DNA of 64,000 nucleotides. Source: an uncultured SAR116 cluster alpha proteobacterium. GTDB taxonomy: Bacteria; Pseudomonadota; Alphaproteobacteria; Puniceispirillales; Puniceispirillaceae. Below are positions 53,436-63,951 of this stretch, piece after piece. The notes under the pieces are model-generated. The model did not search any database and was not told where the DNA came from. It was given only the letters and a program-made list of their open reading frames with translations. The stretch covers positions 20,417-84,416 of the forward strand of contig CABYPW010000011.1 of NCBI GenBank assembly GCA_902520885.1. Reading direction: 5' to 3'. Within the stretch, counting starts at the first letter, position 1; each line of letters starts with the position of its first letter. The position numbers and the translations under genes were made by a program.

Positions 53436-56400
53436 ATGAACACATTTATAAAGAACGCAATTGAACGTCCTGTTGCTGTTATGGCGATCATGTTATTGAT
53501 AGTTCTATTCGGGATTGTTGCTTTAAGAACTATTCCAATTCAGCTTTCGCCTGATATCGAAAAGCCAATCTATCAAATTAGAGTATCTTGGCCTGGGGCT
53601 GCACCCGAGGACGTCGACAGAGAAATCGTAAGCAGACTAGAGACAGAACTGTCTAATTTAGCCGGTGTTGAAGAAATTTTATCTAGATCATCTAATGGTG
53701 CAGCAAGGGTAACGCTCACTTATTCTTTGTTAACCGATATGGATAAAGCCCTTACAGTTTTACTCTCAAAACTTGCAGGAATCACAGGTCTTCCAAGTGA
53801 GTCATCGGCTCCTCAGGTGCAAACCTCTAATTCTGATGATAGTCCTATTGCCAGAATGGCATTAGTTGCGCTGGCGGGGAAAAATGTAGATTTAGAAAAC
53901 CTTGGAAGTTTTGTAACAACAAAAGTTGTGGACTATCTTGCGAGAACACCGGGAGTTTCCGAAATCACATATAATGGTGGTGGTAAAAAACAACTTAAGG
54001 TTATTATTGACCCTCAGAGGCTTGCCTCTTACCGCCTTTCAACTTCAATAGTGTTAGACGCCTTAAGAACCGCCACTACACTTCAATCTGTTGGAAGAGT
54101 GCAACAAGGAAAGCGCGTTTACACAGTAAGAACTGAAGCGATTGCCTACACACCTGAGACAGCATTAAATACCATTTTGAGAGCAGACTTTAACGAAAAT
54201 GGACAAATTTCTCCCGTCTTATTGTCAGACATTGCTGATGTTGAATTTGCGGTTGAAAAAAGAACCAGCTTTAGACGCCTCAATGGTCAGGACGCTATCA
54301 TTATAAATGCATTGAGAGAGCCTGGTATAAATGTTGTAACAACAATGCAGACCCTATCAAGTGCAGTAAAGGGCTTAAACGAAACAACTCTGAATCCGAA
54401 AGGTTTACAACTTAACATCATTTATGATGAAACAGCCTATATTCGTTCTGCAATTGACCTTGTGCAGCAGAATATTTGGATAGGCGGTATTTTAGCACTG
54501 TGTATTTTGCTCTTATTTCTGCGGTCATTGTTTCCAACAATGGTAATTTTTATAGCAATCCCAGTTTCTGTAGTAGGAACATTTGTTGCAATTTCAGGCT
54601 TTGGACTTTCCATCAATGTAATATCCTTGGCAGGAATGGCATTCGCAATTGGGATGGTTGTTGACGCGTCTATTGTTTCTCTTGAAAATATATTTAGATT
54701 GCGTCAAAAGGGTATGGATGCACCGACCGCTGCCTATCGTGGTGCGCGACAGGTGTGGGCACCTATTCTTGGCTCTGCCCTGACTACTGTTTTGGTTTTT
54801 GTTCCTATCATTTTGCTAGACTTGCCAGTAGGGCAGCTTTTTCGTGATATTGGTATTGCTATATCAGTATCAGTTTTGATATCAGTCGTGGTGTCGGTTA
54901 CTGTCATTCCAGCTTTGGCATCTAAGCTTTTGGCTGGTCGTCATGACAGATTTCAGAAAATAAAATCTATTCCAGGACTAGACCGGGTTGCGAGGTTTAT
55001 AGCCTTGCTGATAGTTCAATTTGCAATACATGCAACAAAAAACCGTAAAATCGCTCTTATTACCGTAAGCAGTTTGATTACTATGAGTATCGCAGTCATT
55101 TTTTTGATGATGCCAAAATTAGATTATCTGCCAGATGGTAATGCAAATTTCATGTTAGGCAGGATATTTGTACCACCCGGTTATTCTATTGATGAGACAA
55201 AAAAAATAGCAGATAAGATGGAAGAATCTGCAAGACCACTTTGGGAAAAATCAGATAAGATGGGAGATGGTCCTGGCATAGAGCGTTTTTTCTTTGTTGC
55301 TTTTGATGGTGGTGGTTTTGCAGGGGCAACAGCGACAGATCCCGAACGTGTTACAGAATTAAGACCTATTTTGATGAGACCGGTTTTCTCGGAGCCTGGA
55401 GCACGTGCGTTTGTATTTCAGGCATCTTTATTTGGCCGTTCTGTTGGAGGTTCACGCTCAATAAATGTTGATTTAACAGGGCCTTCCTTGGCAAGTCTAG
55501 TGTCAGTTGCAAGGCAACTTACAAGAATTTTAGACGAATCTTTTCCTGTGAGTGACGGTAATCAGGTGAGAATAATTCCTAGTTTAGACTCAGGCGCTCC
55601 GCAAATACGTATTTCGCCAGACTCTGAACAACTAGCAAAAATCGGAATTACAGCTCGAGAATTTAGCTCATTAGTTGATATCCTTAACGATGGTTTGGGA
55701 ATAGCAGATGTACCAATTAATGGTGAATTGGTAGAATTGATATTAACAGGAGGTAATGCAGGTGAAATGGGAATGGACGACTTGTCAGCAATGCCTGTTA
55801 TAAATAGACAAGGGTTGATGGTAAGACTTGATCAAGTGGCTCAGGTTGAAATGATCAGCGCACCTCAAACAATAAGACGTTTAAATGGAAATCAGGCGTT
55901 GACGATACAAGTGAGACCACAGGAAGCGATTGCTCTTGAAACAGCAATCAGCGTTATCAACGAACAAGTATTACCCCAACTGACACAAATCGCTAAAAAT
56001 AATGATGTTTCGATTGCTGTAAGTGGTGCTGCCAGCGCCCTAGAAGAAACATGGAAAGCAATGCAGGCAAATGTTTTTACTGCACTCTGTGTAATCTTTT
56101 TATTGATGGTAATACTACTTAGGTCTTTCATACTTCCTGGAATAATAATACTAGCGGTTCCTATAGCAGCGGCAGGTGGAATATTAGCTCTTTACATTCT
56201 TAATATGTTTTTAAGGCAACCTCTTGATATGCTTACAATGCTCGGGTTTGTGATTTTGACAGGTATAGTTGTTAATAATGCTATTTTAATGGTTGAGCAA
56301 ACATGCCTGCAGATCCGTGAGGAAAATATGGCTGTTAACGAGAGTATAATAGAGGCTACCAAAAATAGGATAAGACCTATTTTCATGTCTACTCTTACTT

Positions 56401-56594
56401 CTCTTTTTGGTTTGGTACCGCTTGTTATTTTTCCAGGTGCAGGTTCAGAGCTTTACAGAGGAATTGGAACGGTAGTATTTGGAGGGCTTGCCTTATCGAC
56501 TGTTGCTACTTTGTTTATCGTGCCAGGACTTTTGGCACTAGCTCACAAGCAGGTTGTGGCGTCTAGTCGCAAAACACAAATAAGTGATAATTAA
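53436..56594 (+). CDS. RND-family multidrug efflux transporter (AcrB/MexF type)
   Basis: 1052 aa, standard RND size. The N-terminus FIKNAIERPVAVMAIMLLIVLFGIVALRTIP and the two periplasmic repeats flank membrane bundles. The proton-relay stretch GMAFAIGMVVDASIVSLENI (about 400-420) holds the acidic residues in TM4. The second half (FGLVPLVIFPGAGSELYRGIG) is well conserved. It exports hydrophobic or toxic compounds through the adaptor of the upstream gene and an outer-membrane channel not seen here. Confidence 0.93.
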   Translation: MNTFIKNAIERPVAVMAIMLLIVLFGIVALRTIPIQLSPDIEKPIYQIRVSWPGAAPEDVDREIVSRLETELSNLAGVEEILSRSSNGAARVTLTYSLLTDMDKALTVLLSKLAGITGLPSESSAPQVQTSNSDDSPIARMALVALAGKNVDLENLGSFVTTKVVDYLARTPGVSEITYNGGGKKQLKVIIDPQRLASYRLSTSIVLDALRTATTLQSVGRVQQGKRVYTVRTEAIAYTPETALNTILRADFNENGQISPVLLSDIADVEFAVEKRTSFRRLNGQDAIIINALREPGINVVTTMQTLSSAVKGLNETTLNPKGLQLNIIYDETAYIRSAIDLVQQNIWIGGILALCILLLFLRSLFPTMVIFIAIPVSVVGTFVAISGFGLSINVISLAGMAFAIGMVVDASIVSLENIFRLRQKGMDAPTAAYRGARQVWAPILGSALTTVLVFVPIILLDLPVGQLFRDIGIAISVSVLISVVVSVTVIPALASKLLAGRHDRFQKIKSIPGLDRVARFIALLIVQFAIHATKNRKIALITVSSLITMSIAVIFLMMPKLDYLPDGNANFMLGRIFVPPGYSIDETKKIADKMEESARPLWEKSDKMGDGPGIERFFFVAFDGGGFAGATATDPERVTELRPILMRPVFSEPGARAFVFQASLFGRSVGGSRSINVDLTGPSLASLVSVARQLTRILDESFPVSDGNQVRIIPSLDSGAPQIRISPDSEQLAKIGITAREFSSLVDILNDGLGIADVPINGELVELILTGGNAGEMGMDDLSAMPVINRQGLMVRLDQVAQVEMISAPQTIRRLNGNQALTIQVRPQEAIALETAISVINEQVLPQLTQIAKNNDVSIAVSGAASALEETWKAMQANVFTALCVIFLLMVILLRSFILPGIIILAVPIAAAGGILALYILNMFLRQPLDMLTMLGFVILTGIVVNNAILMVEQTCLQIREENMAVNESIIEATKNRIRPIFMSTLTSLFGLVPLVIFPGAGSELYRGIGTVVFGGLALSTVATLFIVPGLLALAHKQVVASSRKTQISDN

Positions 56595-56682
56595 ATAACG
56601 CTTGAAGTTCATAAAGTTGAGTAAAACCATCGAACTTAGTCATATAATCGACGACTGATAGTACTTATTCTCTGTATTTACA

Positions 56683-57966
56683 TTAGCAAGGATAAATAAG
56701 GATTGCTCTGAAGTCATTTACATTTGTTAATGTAGGTCCTGTGACAACTTGGCTACCAATTTTTTTAAAAAAGTTATGAGAGTCATTCTCTTTTAATAAT
56801 TCTAAGGGAGAAATTCCAGAGTTTTCTGCATCTTTTAATGTATTAGGTGTTATGAAAGCTCCTGCTATTTCCGCTGTTCCGTCCACACCGTCGGTATCTG
56901 CCGCGAAACCAAAAATACCTTGTCTCTGTTTTAATTCTATTGCAAGAGCAAGGCAAAACTCTGCATTAGGTCCCCCAACACCGTTTCCACTAGCTGTGAC
57001 AGTTAATTCGCCACCTGACAGTAAAAGAACAGGTGGCTGTGTTTTCGATAAATTATCTTGGATTTGAATTGCTTGTTTTGCCTGACTAATGGCAATTTCT
57101 TTGGCTTCACCCTGAAGGTTATCTCCAAGATTAATGACTTCAATTCCATACTCGCCAGATGCCATTTCTGAAGCTGCTTCCAATGATTGAGAGGGTGCGG
57201 CAAAAATTATATTTGTTGTCCTACTGAGACGTATATCTGTTGGTAAAATAACCGACGTCTGGGTATTAAAATTTTCAATTTTATCTGAAGGAAAGTAAAT
57301 GTTATAATCGGACAAAATTTTTAGTGCCTCTGCAGGAGTCGATTCATCACCAACTGTCGGTCCTGAGCCGATAAATTGAATATCATCTCCAGGAACATCT
57401 GATAAAATTAAGCTTAGCATTTTTGCGGGATATGCAGCAGCAGCTAACTTTCCACCTTTTACCTTACTGAGATGTTTTCTAACAAGATTGATTTTTTCAA
57501 TAGGTGCTCCACTTGTTAGAAGACTATTATTGATACTCTGTTTTTCTGCTAATGTTATTATATCTGAGGGGGCACAAAGAAGAGCAGAAGCTCCACCTGA
57601 AATCAAACAAAGAACGAAGTCATTTTCATTCAAGTCATTCATTAAATCCAAAATTTTTTTTGTTGCGATAACGCCATTTTCGTCTGGAACTGGATGAGAC
57701 GCCTCTATGATTTGAATCCCTTTAGTTGGCCTTCCATATCCATATCTTGTTATAATAATACCCTCACAGGAACCCCAAACAGTTTCCACCGCTTCAGCCA
57801 TCCTCGCGCTCGCTTTTCCTGCTCCAACCACAATTACTCTACCCATTGGTTTGTCTGGAAGGTAGCTGGGAACTGTAAGCATAGGGTCCGCAACTGAGAC
57901 CGCATGATCGTAAAGCTTATTAAGAATGCGTATTGGTTTAGGCGTTATCTGTAGATTCATATCCAC
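56683..57966 (-). CDS. Glycerate 2-kinase (MOFRL/GckA family)
   Basis: 427 aa. The N-terminal domain reads GRVIVVGAGKASARMAEAVE and GIIITRYG, then a LCLISGGASALLCAP motif; the C-terminal MOFRL domain has LLSGGELTVTASGNGVGGPNAEF and FAADTDGVDGTAEIAGAFI. These make 2-phosphoglycerate from D-glycerate and ATP, the last step of the serine/glyoxylate route. It lies near the aminotransferase and dehydrogenase genes of the same pathway. Confidence 0.9.
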   Translation of the reverse strand: MDMNLQITPKPIRILNKLYDHAVSVADPMLTVPSYLPDKPMGRVIVVGAGKASARMAEAVETVWGSCEGIIITRYGYGRPTKGIQIIEASHPVPDENGVIATKKILDLMNDLNENDFVLCLISGGASALLCAPSDIITLAEKQSINNSLLTSGAPIEKINLVRKHLSKVKGGKLAAAAYPAKMLSLILSDVPGDDIQFIGSGPTVGDESTPAEALKILSDYNIYFPSDKIENFNTQTSVILPTDIRLSRTTNIIFAAPSQSLEAASEMASGEYGIEVINLGDNLQGEAKEIAISQAKQAIQIQDNLSKTQPPVLLLSGGELTVTASGNGVGGPNAEFCLALAIELKQRQGIFGFAADTDGVDGTAEIAGAFITPNTLKDAENSGISPLELLKENDSHNFFKKIGSQVVTGPTLTNVNDFRAILIYPC

Positions 57967-58203
57967 ACTTTTAAATAAGGTTTTTCTTTATTCGAGATAT
58001 GGGTAACATCACTCGAAATAGATTTAAAATATATCACACGTCATTTTTTTAACTATACAAAAAATACCCGATCCCACTCCTTATGACCTCGTTAGACAGT
58101 TTATTTTGAGGCATGACTGGTTGAAAAACCTAACTCTGATTATGAGTATTTAAGTTGAAGATAAAACATCGGATAAATTCACTATCCTTTCAATTATAGA
58201 CCT
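57967..58203. other. Intergenic gap between the aldehyde dehydrogenase and glycerate kinase genes
   Basis: Both neighbours are on the minus strand, so a terminator for the aldehyde dehydrogenase transcript and a promoter for the kinase may lie here. I see no ORF and no strong hairpin. Confidence 0.35.
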
Positions 58204-59646
58204 CTATCCAGCAAAGCTGTAGGTTGTTTTTGTTGTGGTGTAAAAGTCAATCGCAGCACGTCCTTGCTCTCTTGAGCCATAAGATGAGTTTTTACGACCG
58301 CCAAATGGTACATGATAATCAACGCCAGCGGTTGGTAAATTTACCATTGCCATGCCAGCTTCTGATAAACGTTTGAATTCTCTTGCATAATATAATGACC
58401 GGGTGCAAATTGCGGATGAAAGTCCAAATTCTGTATCATTTGCGGTTGCGACTGCCTCTTCAAAATCACCAACTTTTATTATAGAAGCAACTGGCCCAAA
58501 GATTTCTTCTCGTGAACTGCGCATCTTATTGTTTGCGTTTAAGAACACACCTGGTCTTTGAAAATAACCAGTGTTCCGTTCCGCTAAATGCTGGCCGCTA
58601 ACTACTTCACATCCTTCATTACGTGCTATTTCAACATAGGATAAATTTGACTTAAGTTGTGTGTCTGAGACAACTGGTCCTATTTGTGTTGTAGGATCAA
58701 GAGCAGGCCCAACAGAAAGTTTCTCCATTTCTGAAACAAAGCGCTCAACAAAGGCATCGTAAATTTTTTCATGTACGATTACTCTTGAAGAAGCAGTGCA
58801 TCTCTGGCCAGTTTGGTAGAAAGCACCGTTAATTGTGACAGGGATCGCGATATCTAAGTCAGCATCTTCCATAATCACCATCGGATTTTTACCGCCCATT
58901 TCCATTTGAATCTTCTTCATATGCTTTATAGCACGTTGTGCTATTTTTCGCCCTGTTGGAACAGAACCAGTAAATGAAATCCCAGCCACTGCTGGATGCG
59001 ACACTAAAGTTTCACCCACAGCCTCACCTTTCGCGACCAGCAAATTAAAGACACCGGCTGGTAAGCCCGCTTCTTCCATAATTTTAGTCAAGTGATAAGC
59101 ACTCGCCGGTGTAATCTCTGAAGGTTTTAAAACCACTGTATTTCCGTGAGCAAGCGCTGGTGCAATCTTCCATGCTGGAATAGCAATTGGGAAATTCCAT
59201 GGTGTAATAAGGACTGTAACACCAATGGGCTCTCTTACGATTTCAACATCTATATTTGGGCGTGTAGAAAGATTTTGCTCGCCAGTACGCCTTAAAGCTT
59301 CAGCTGCATAAAATTGAAAAAACTGACCAGCACGAAATGCCTCACCTTTGGCTTCAGAAAGTGTTTTTCCTTCTTCCCTGGCTAGAATTTCTCCAAGTTC
59401 ATCCTGTTTCGTTATAATAATACGTCCAATATTGTCCAAAATATCGAACCTTGTTTGTGGGTTTGTATTCTTCCAACTGGAAAGGGCTGCATGCGCCGCA
59501 TCAATAGCTTGGATAGCTTGATTAGAATCTGCAAGAGCGTGATTGGCTATCACATCTCCAAGGTCAGAGGGATTGATATTTGAAATTTCTGATGTTCCTT
59601 CTACCCATTCACCACCGATATAATTAAGCAATAAACTTTCAGCCAT
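58204..59646 (-). CDS. NAD(P)-dependent aldehyde dehydrogenase
   Basis: 480 aa. The Asn151 of TPWNFPIAIPAWK, Glu249 (EMGGKNPMV), and the catalytic Cys283 in QTGQRCTASSR are all in place. The family oxidises aldehydes to acids; the sequence type is between succinate-semialdehyde and 2-oxoglutarate-semialdehyde dehydrogenases. GAGGAG lies before the ATG. It is 33 bases downstream of the aminotransferase on the same strand and so in its operon. Confidence 0.88.
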   Translation of the reverse strand: MAESLLLNYIGGEWVEGTSEISNINPSDLGDVIANHALADSNQAIQAIDAAHAALSSWKNTNPQTRFDILDNIGRIIITKQDELGEILAREEGKTLSEAKGEAFRAGQFFQFYAAEALRRTGEQNLSTRPNIDVEIVREPIGVTVLITPWNFPIAIPAWKIAPALAHGNTVVLKPSEITPASAYHLTKIMEEAGLPAGVFNLLVAKGEAVGETLVSHPAVAGISFTGSVPTGRKIAQRAIKHMKKIQMEMGGKNPMVIMEDADLDIAIPVTINGAFYQTGQRCTASSRVIVHEKIYDAFVERFVSEMEKLSVGPALDPTTQIGPVVSDTQLKSNLSYVEIARNEGCEVVSGQHLAERNTGYFQRPGVFLNANNKMRSSREEIFGPVASIIKVGDFEEAVATANDTEFGLSSAICTRSLYYAREFKRLSEAGMAMVNLPTAGVDYHVPFGGRKNSSYGSREQGRAAIDFYTTTKTTYSFAG

Positions 59647-59679
59647 GATTTCGAACTCCTCATTATGAATTTAAAACTA

Positions 59680-60861
59680 TTATTTTGAATACTTTGATAA
59701 CGTTTGCATAGCAGTTTCAACACCACCTCTTTGATGAGGAATACCAGCTAACGATAACCCCATTTCCACGCCACTCAGAGTACCTAGTAACATTAAGTCG
59801 TTGAAATCTCCGAGATGACCAATTCTGAAAACTTTTCCAGCAAGTTTAGATAATCCATTTCCAAGCGACATATTGAAATTTGTTAATACAATTTCTCGAA
59901 ATTTGTCAGAATCATAGCCATCTGGAAGCATAACTGCTGTTAAAGAGCTAGAATAGTTTTCAGGGTTTTGACATAGTACCTCAAGTCCCCATGCCTGCAC
60001 TGCATCTCGTGTTGTTTTTGCATGACGGTCATGACGAGCGAAAACGGCATCCAACCCTTCTTCGTGCAGCATCTCAATAGCCACTTCTAGACCATATAAT
60101 AAATTTGTGGCAGGAGTATATGGAAAAGCACCATTTTTGTTAGCCCGAATTTGTTCGTTCCAATCCCAATAAGAGCGAGCCATACCTCCTTTGCTAGAGA
60201 TTTCAAGAGCTTTTTGAGATAAGGCATTAAAGGAAAGACCTGGTGGTAACAATAGTCCTTTTTGTGAACCTGCGACTGTTACATCCACTCCCCATTCATC
60301 ATGCCTATAATCTATAGAGGCTAGAGAAGAAATTGTATCTACCATAAGTAAAGCCGGATGATTAAGTTCATCTATAATTTTGCGGATTTTTGCTATGGGC
60401 GAGGTGCATCCTGTAGAGGTCTCATTATGTACGACACATACGGCTTTTATTTTATGAGATGTATCTTTTGAAAGGCGTACTGCAAGTTCTTCAGGGTTTG
60501 CTCCGCTTCGCCAATCCGTTTCTAGAAACTCAGTCAACACACCAAGTTTATTTGCCATGTTACGCCACAGACTTGCGAAATGGCCTGTTTCCACCATCAA
60601 GACATGATCACCACTTTGAAGTGTGTTCACAAGAGCAGCTTCCCATGCGCCTGTTCCTGAGGCAGGGAATATTACAACGTCAGAACTAGTTTTAAAAATT
60701 GACTTTATTCCATTAAGACATTTGCGAGCTAAAGCAGCGAATTCTGGACCTCGATGGTCAATGGTTGGTTTGTCCATCGCTCGAAGCACTCTGTCAGGAA
60801 CATTAGTGGGGCCAGGTATTTGCAGAAAATGACGACCTGTTTGAAATTGATGGGTTGGCAC
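59680..60861 (-). CDS. Serine-glyoxylate / alanine-glyoxylate-type aminotransferase (class V)
   Basis: 393 aa PLP enzyme. The N-terminus has IPGPTNVPDRVLRAM and DHRGPEFAAL, GSGTGAWEAAL-like (ASGTGAWEAAL) binds the cofactor, and Lys201 in VAGSQKGLLLPPG holds PLP. It transfers amino groups from serine (or alanine) to glyoxylate, giving hydroxypyruvate (or pyruvate) and glycine. It heads the operon with the aldehyde dehydrogenase and is divergent from the large FAD dehydrogenase, consistent with a glyoxylate/serine module. Confidence 0.88.
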   Translation of the reverse strand: MPTHQFQTGRHFLQIPGPTNVPDRVLRAMDKPTIDHRGPEFAALARKCLNGIKSIFKTSSDVVIFPASGTGAWEAALVNTLQSGDHVLMVETGHFASLWRNMANKLGVLTEFLETDWRSGANPEELAVRLSKDTSHKIKAVCVVHNETSTGCTSPIAKIRKIIDELNHPALLMVDTISSLASIDYRHDEWGVDVTVAGSQKGLLLPPGLSFNALSQKALEISSKGGMARSYWDWNEQIRANKNGAFPYTPATNLLYGLEVAIEMLHEEGLDAVFARHDRHAKTTRDAVQAWGLEVLCQNPENYSSSLTAVMLPDGYDSDKFREIVLTNFNMSLGNGLSKLAGKVFRIGHLGDFNDLMLLGTLSGVEMGLSLAGIPHQRGGVETAMQTLSKYSK

Positions 60862-60984
60862 AAGGGGCTCCTAATCTTCTTATTATCTTATAAGATGAAA
60901 TAAACTGGGATTGAAAAAAACAATATGAGGAGTATTTTAAAGCTAGAAATTAGATTTGTATATGTTAAACGCAGGTTTTTTTAT

Positions 60985-63930
60985 ATGGCAGATGGTAACA
61001 TCCCGATCCAAATAGATGAATTAGCAAATATTATTGAAGGAGAATTCCTCGATAGTGAATTTGACAGGGGTAGATATGCAACTGATGCCTCCATTTATCA
61101 GATGATGCCTCATGCCGTAGTGTTACCAAAAAATTTAGATGATATTGAAAAACTTATTGCGTTTTGCAGAAAAACAAAGACGGCTATACTACCCCGTGGC
61201 GGTGGGACATCACAATGTGGTCAAACAGTTAACAAAGCTATTGTTGTTGATAATACTAAATATTTTAACAAATTAATCTCGGTTGATCTTAGTGAGAATA
61301 GTTGTGTTGTTGAACCTGGTATCGTTTTAGATGATTTAAACAAGCATCTTCGTGCATATGGATTATGGTTTCCTGTAGATGTTTCTACTTCAAGTAGAGC
61401 AACTATTGGAGGTATGACGGCCAATAATAGTTGTGGTGGGCGTTCCATACGGTATGGAATTATGAGAGATAATGTATTATCAATAGATGCCATTCTCGCA
61501 GATGGGACAGCTGTTACATTTGGCCCTGAAGATGAGAGTGTCATGCCTGACGAGATGCGTGAATATCTTCTAAATCTTGGAAAGAATAATAGTAATCTTA
61601 TTGATGAGCGTTTTCCAAAAGTGCTGCGTAGAGTTGGCGGTTATAATCTAGACGCAATAGTACCAGATGCTATGTCAGCAAGGCCGGAAGGAAGGCAGGG
61701 AGATGGGATAAATTTTGCTCACTTGCTGCTTGGTTCTGAGGGCACCCTCTCTTATTTTACATCCATTAAGCTCAAATTATCGCCTGTGCCTGCGCAGAAA
61801 CTAATGGGTATTTGTCACTTTCCAAGCTTCTACAAAGCGATGGATGCAACTCAGCATTTAATCAAATTAAATCCAGTTGCTATTGAGTTAGTTGATGACA
61901 CCATGCTTTCTTTGGCTCGTTCAATTCCAATGTTCCAGCCTATTATCAGTGAAGTCGTAATTGGGAATCCAAAAGCATTATTGATTGTTGAATTTGCAGA
62001 AGATGAAAGAGATGAAAATCTAAATAGGCTAAAAAAGCTTCAAATAGCAATGACAGATTTAGGCTTTGGATGGGAAAATTTGGAGGAATGGCAAGGTGGT
62101 GTAGTGCATGTAGAAGATGCACACCAGCAAGCACGAGTATCAGAGATGCGAAAATCTGGTCTTAATATCATGATGTCGATGAAACAAGATGCAAAACCAG
62201 TTTCTTTTGTGGAGGATTGCGCTGTTGAACTTGAGCACCTTGCAGAATACACAGATAAGTTAACAAAGATTTTCAAAAAATACGATACGGTTGGAACATG
62301 GTATGCGCATGCATCTGTCGGATGTCTGCATGTACGTCCAGTTCTAAGTATGAAGAAAACAGATGATGTTAAAGCTATGCGAGCCATTGCAGAAGAGGCG
62401 TTTGAACTAGTAAAGCAGTATGGTGGTTCTCATTCCGGGGAGCATGGAGATGGTATTTTACGCTCTGAATTCAACGAGACGATGTTCGGCCCTGAAATGG
62501 TGAGCTTGTTTGTTCAAGTAAAAAAGTTTTTTGATCCTGCAGGAATTTTTAATCCTAACAAAATTGTTGATGCACCAAAAATGGATGACAGGTCATTATT
62601 CCGATTTGCACCCGGTTATCAAGCAGATGATTTGCCAGTGACATTTGACTGGTCATTATGGCCTGGTAAATCAGGTGGTCTGCAAGGTGCAATAGAGATG
62701 TGCAATAATAATGGCGCTTGTAGAAAGCTAGAAGGAGGGGTTATGTGCCCATCCTATCGCGTTACTAGAGAGGAGAGAGACTCCACAAGAGGCAGAGCAA
62801 ATAGCCTACGGCTAGCTTTGTCTGGTCAACTAGGTCCGAATGCACTCATTGGCGATGAAATGGAAGAAACTCTTAAATATTGTGTTTCTTGTAAAGCCTG
62901 CAAGAGGGAGTGTCCAACATCTGTTGATATGGCTAAAATGAAATTAGAAATAATAGCGATGCGAGCTGCAAGTAAAGGGGTTTCCTTTAGAGATAAGCTT
63001 ATTGGATACTTGCCAGATTATGCTCCTATTGCATCGAGGTTATCTTTTTTTCTGAATCTTCGAAATAAATGGTTTTTACTTTCCTATATTTTAGAAAAAA
63101 TAACTGGCTTTACATCAAAACGCGAGTTACCTCACTGGCGTAAAGATTATTTCAGAGATATTGAAGTTTCAAGAGTTTTACCAAAACAATATGAAGCTGA
63201 TGACAAGATGCCTGTTATTTTGTTTGTTGATACTTTTAACCGATATTTTGAACCTGAAATAATAAGGTCTGCAGCCAAGGTATTGAAGGCCGCTGGATAT
63301 CACGTTTTTATTCCTACAAATCCAAATAATAAGCCTCTGTGTTGTGGGCGAACTTATTTATCTGGTGGATTGATAAAACAAGCAAAACAAAAAGCACAAA
63401 CTCTTATCTCCACACTAGCGCCATTCGCGGAGCAACAAATTCCGATTGTTGGGTTAGAGCCCTCTTGCTTGCTTGCGCTCAGAGATGAATTACCCTCTTT
63501 ATTACCAACAACACAGGCAAAGCAAATAGCGAGGATGGCACTAACTTTTGAGGAGTTATTAGCAAAAGATAAGCCAAACCTGCAGCTTGTAAAACACGCA
63601 AAAGCCTATTTACATAGCCATTGTCATCAAAAGGCTTTTGACATAGTAAGGCCAATAGAACAGGTTTTAAAAATGATAGAAGGGCTCGATGTTGAAAAAA
63701 TCGATAGTAGTTGCTGTGGAATGGCTGGTGCGTTTGGATATGATGCTTCAACTTATGATTTATCAATGCTTATGGCAGAAGAAAATTTGCTACCTAAGGT
63801 AAGGGAAAGTAAAGGTAGTGATATTATCATTGCAGATGGCACTTCTTGCAGATGTCAAATTGAACACGGAGCCTCCAAAAAAGCATTACATGTCGCACAA
63901 TTATTGGACCAATCTCTGTTAGTAAATTAG
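60985..63930 (+). CDS. FAD/Fe-S 2-hydroxyacid dehydrogenase (YdiJ/D-LDH/D-2HG-type)
   Basis: 981 aa from the ATG at 60985 (MADGNIPIQ); an upstream ATG at 60925 adds 20 unmatched residues. The FAD_binding_4 domain has RGGGTSQCGQTVNK and PVDVSTSSRATIGGMTANNSCGGRSIRYG. The FAD-oxidase C domain contains YAHASVGCLHVRPV and SHSGEHGDGILRSE. Then come a cysteine-rich stretch at about 572-590 and a ferredoxin-type Cys633-x2-Cys-x2-Cys-x3-Cys643-Pro cluster site. Two CCG-type motifs (CCGR near 784, CCGMAGAFGY near 908) end the protein. It oxidises a D-2-hydroxyacid such as D-lactate, glycolate or D-2-hydroxyglutarate and passes electrons to the quinone pool. Confidence 0.88.
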   Translation: MADGNIPIQIDELANIIEGEFLDSEFDRGRYATDASIYQMMPHAVVLPKNLDDIEKLIAFCRKTKTAILPRGGGTSQCGQTVNKAIVVDNTKYFNKLISVDLSENSCVVEPGIVLDDLNKHLRAYGLWFPVDVSTSSRATIGGMTANNSCGGRSIRYGIMRDNVLSIDAILADGTAVTFGPEDESVMPDEMREYLLNLGKNNSNLIDERFPKVLRRVGGYNLDAIVPDAMSARPEGRQGDGINFAHLLLGSEGTLSYFTSIKLKLSPVPAQKLMGICHFPSFYKAMDATQHLIKLNPVAIELVDDTMLSLARSIPMFQPIISEVVIGNPKALLIVEFAEDERDENLNRLKKLQIAMTDLGFGWENLEEWQGGVVHVEDAHQQARVSEMRKSGLNIMMSMKQDAKPVSFVEDCAVELEHLAEYTDKLTKIFKKYDTVGTWYAHASVGCLHVRPVLSMKKTDDVKAMRAIAEEAFELVKQYGGSHSGEHGDGILRSEFNETMFGPEMVSLFVQVKKFFDPAGIFNPNKIVDAPKMDDRSLFRFAPGYQADDLPVTFDWSLWPGKSGGLQGAIEMCNNNGACRKLEGGVMCPSYRVTREERDSTRGRANSLRLALSGQLGPNALIGDEMEETLKYCVSCKACKRECPTSVDMAKMKLEIIAMRAASKGVSFRDKLIGYLPDYAPIASRLSFFLNLRNKWFLLSYILEKITGFTSKRELPHWRKDYFRDIEVSRVLPKQYEADDKMPVILFVDTFNRYFEPEIIRSAAKVLKAAGYHVFIPTNPNNKPLCCGRTYLSGGLIKQAKQKAQTLISTLAPFAEQQIPIVGLEPSCLLALRDELPSLLPTTQAKQIARMALTFEELLAKDKPNLQLVKHAKAYLHSHCHQKAFDIVRPIEQVLKMIEGLDVEKIDSSCCGMAGAFGYDASTYDLSMLMAEENLLPKVRESKGSDIIIADGTSCRCQIEHGASKKALHVAQLLDQSLLVN

Positions 63931-63951
63931 TTTAAAAAAAAGAATGGATTA

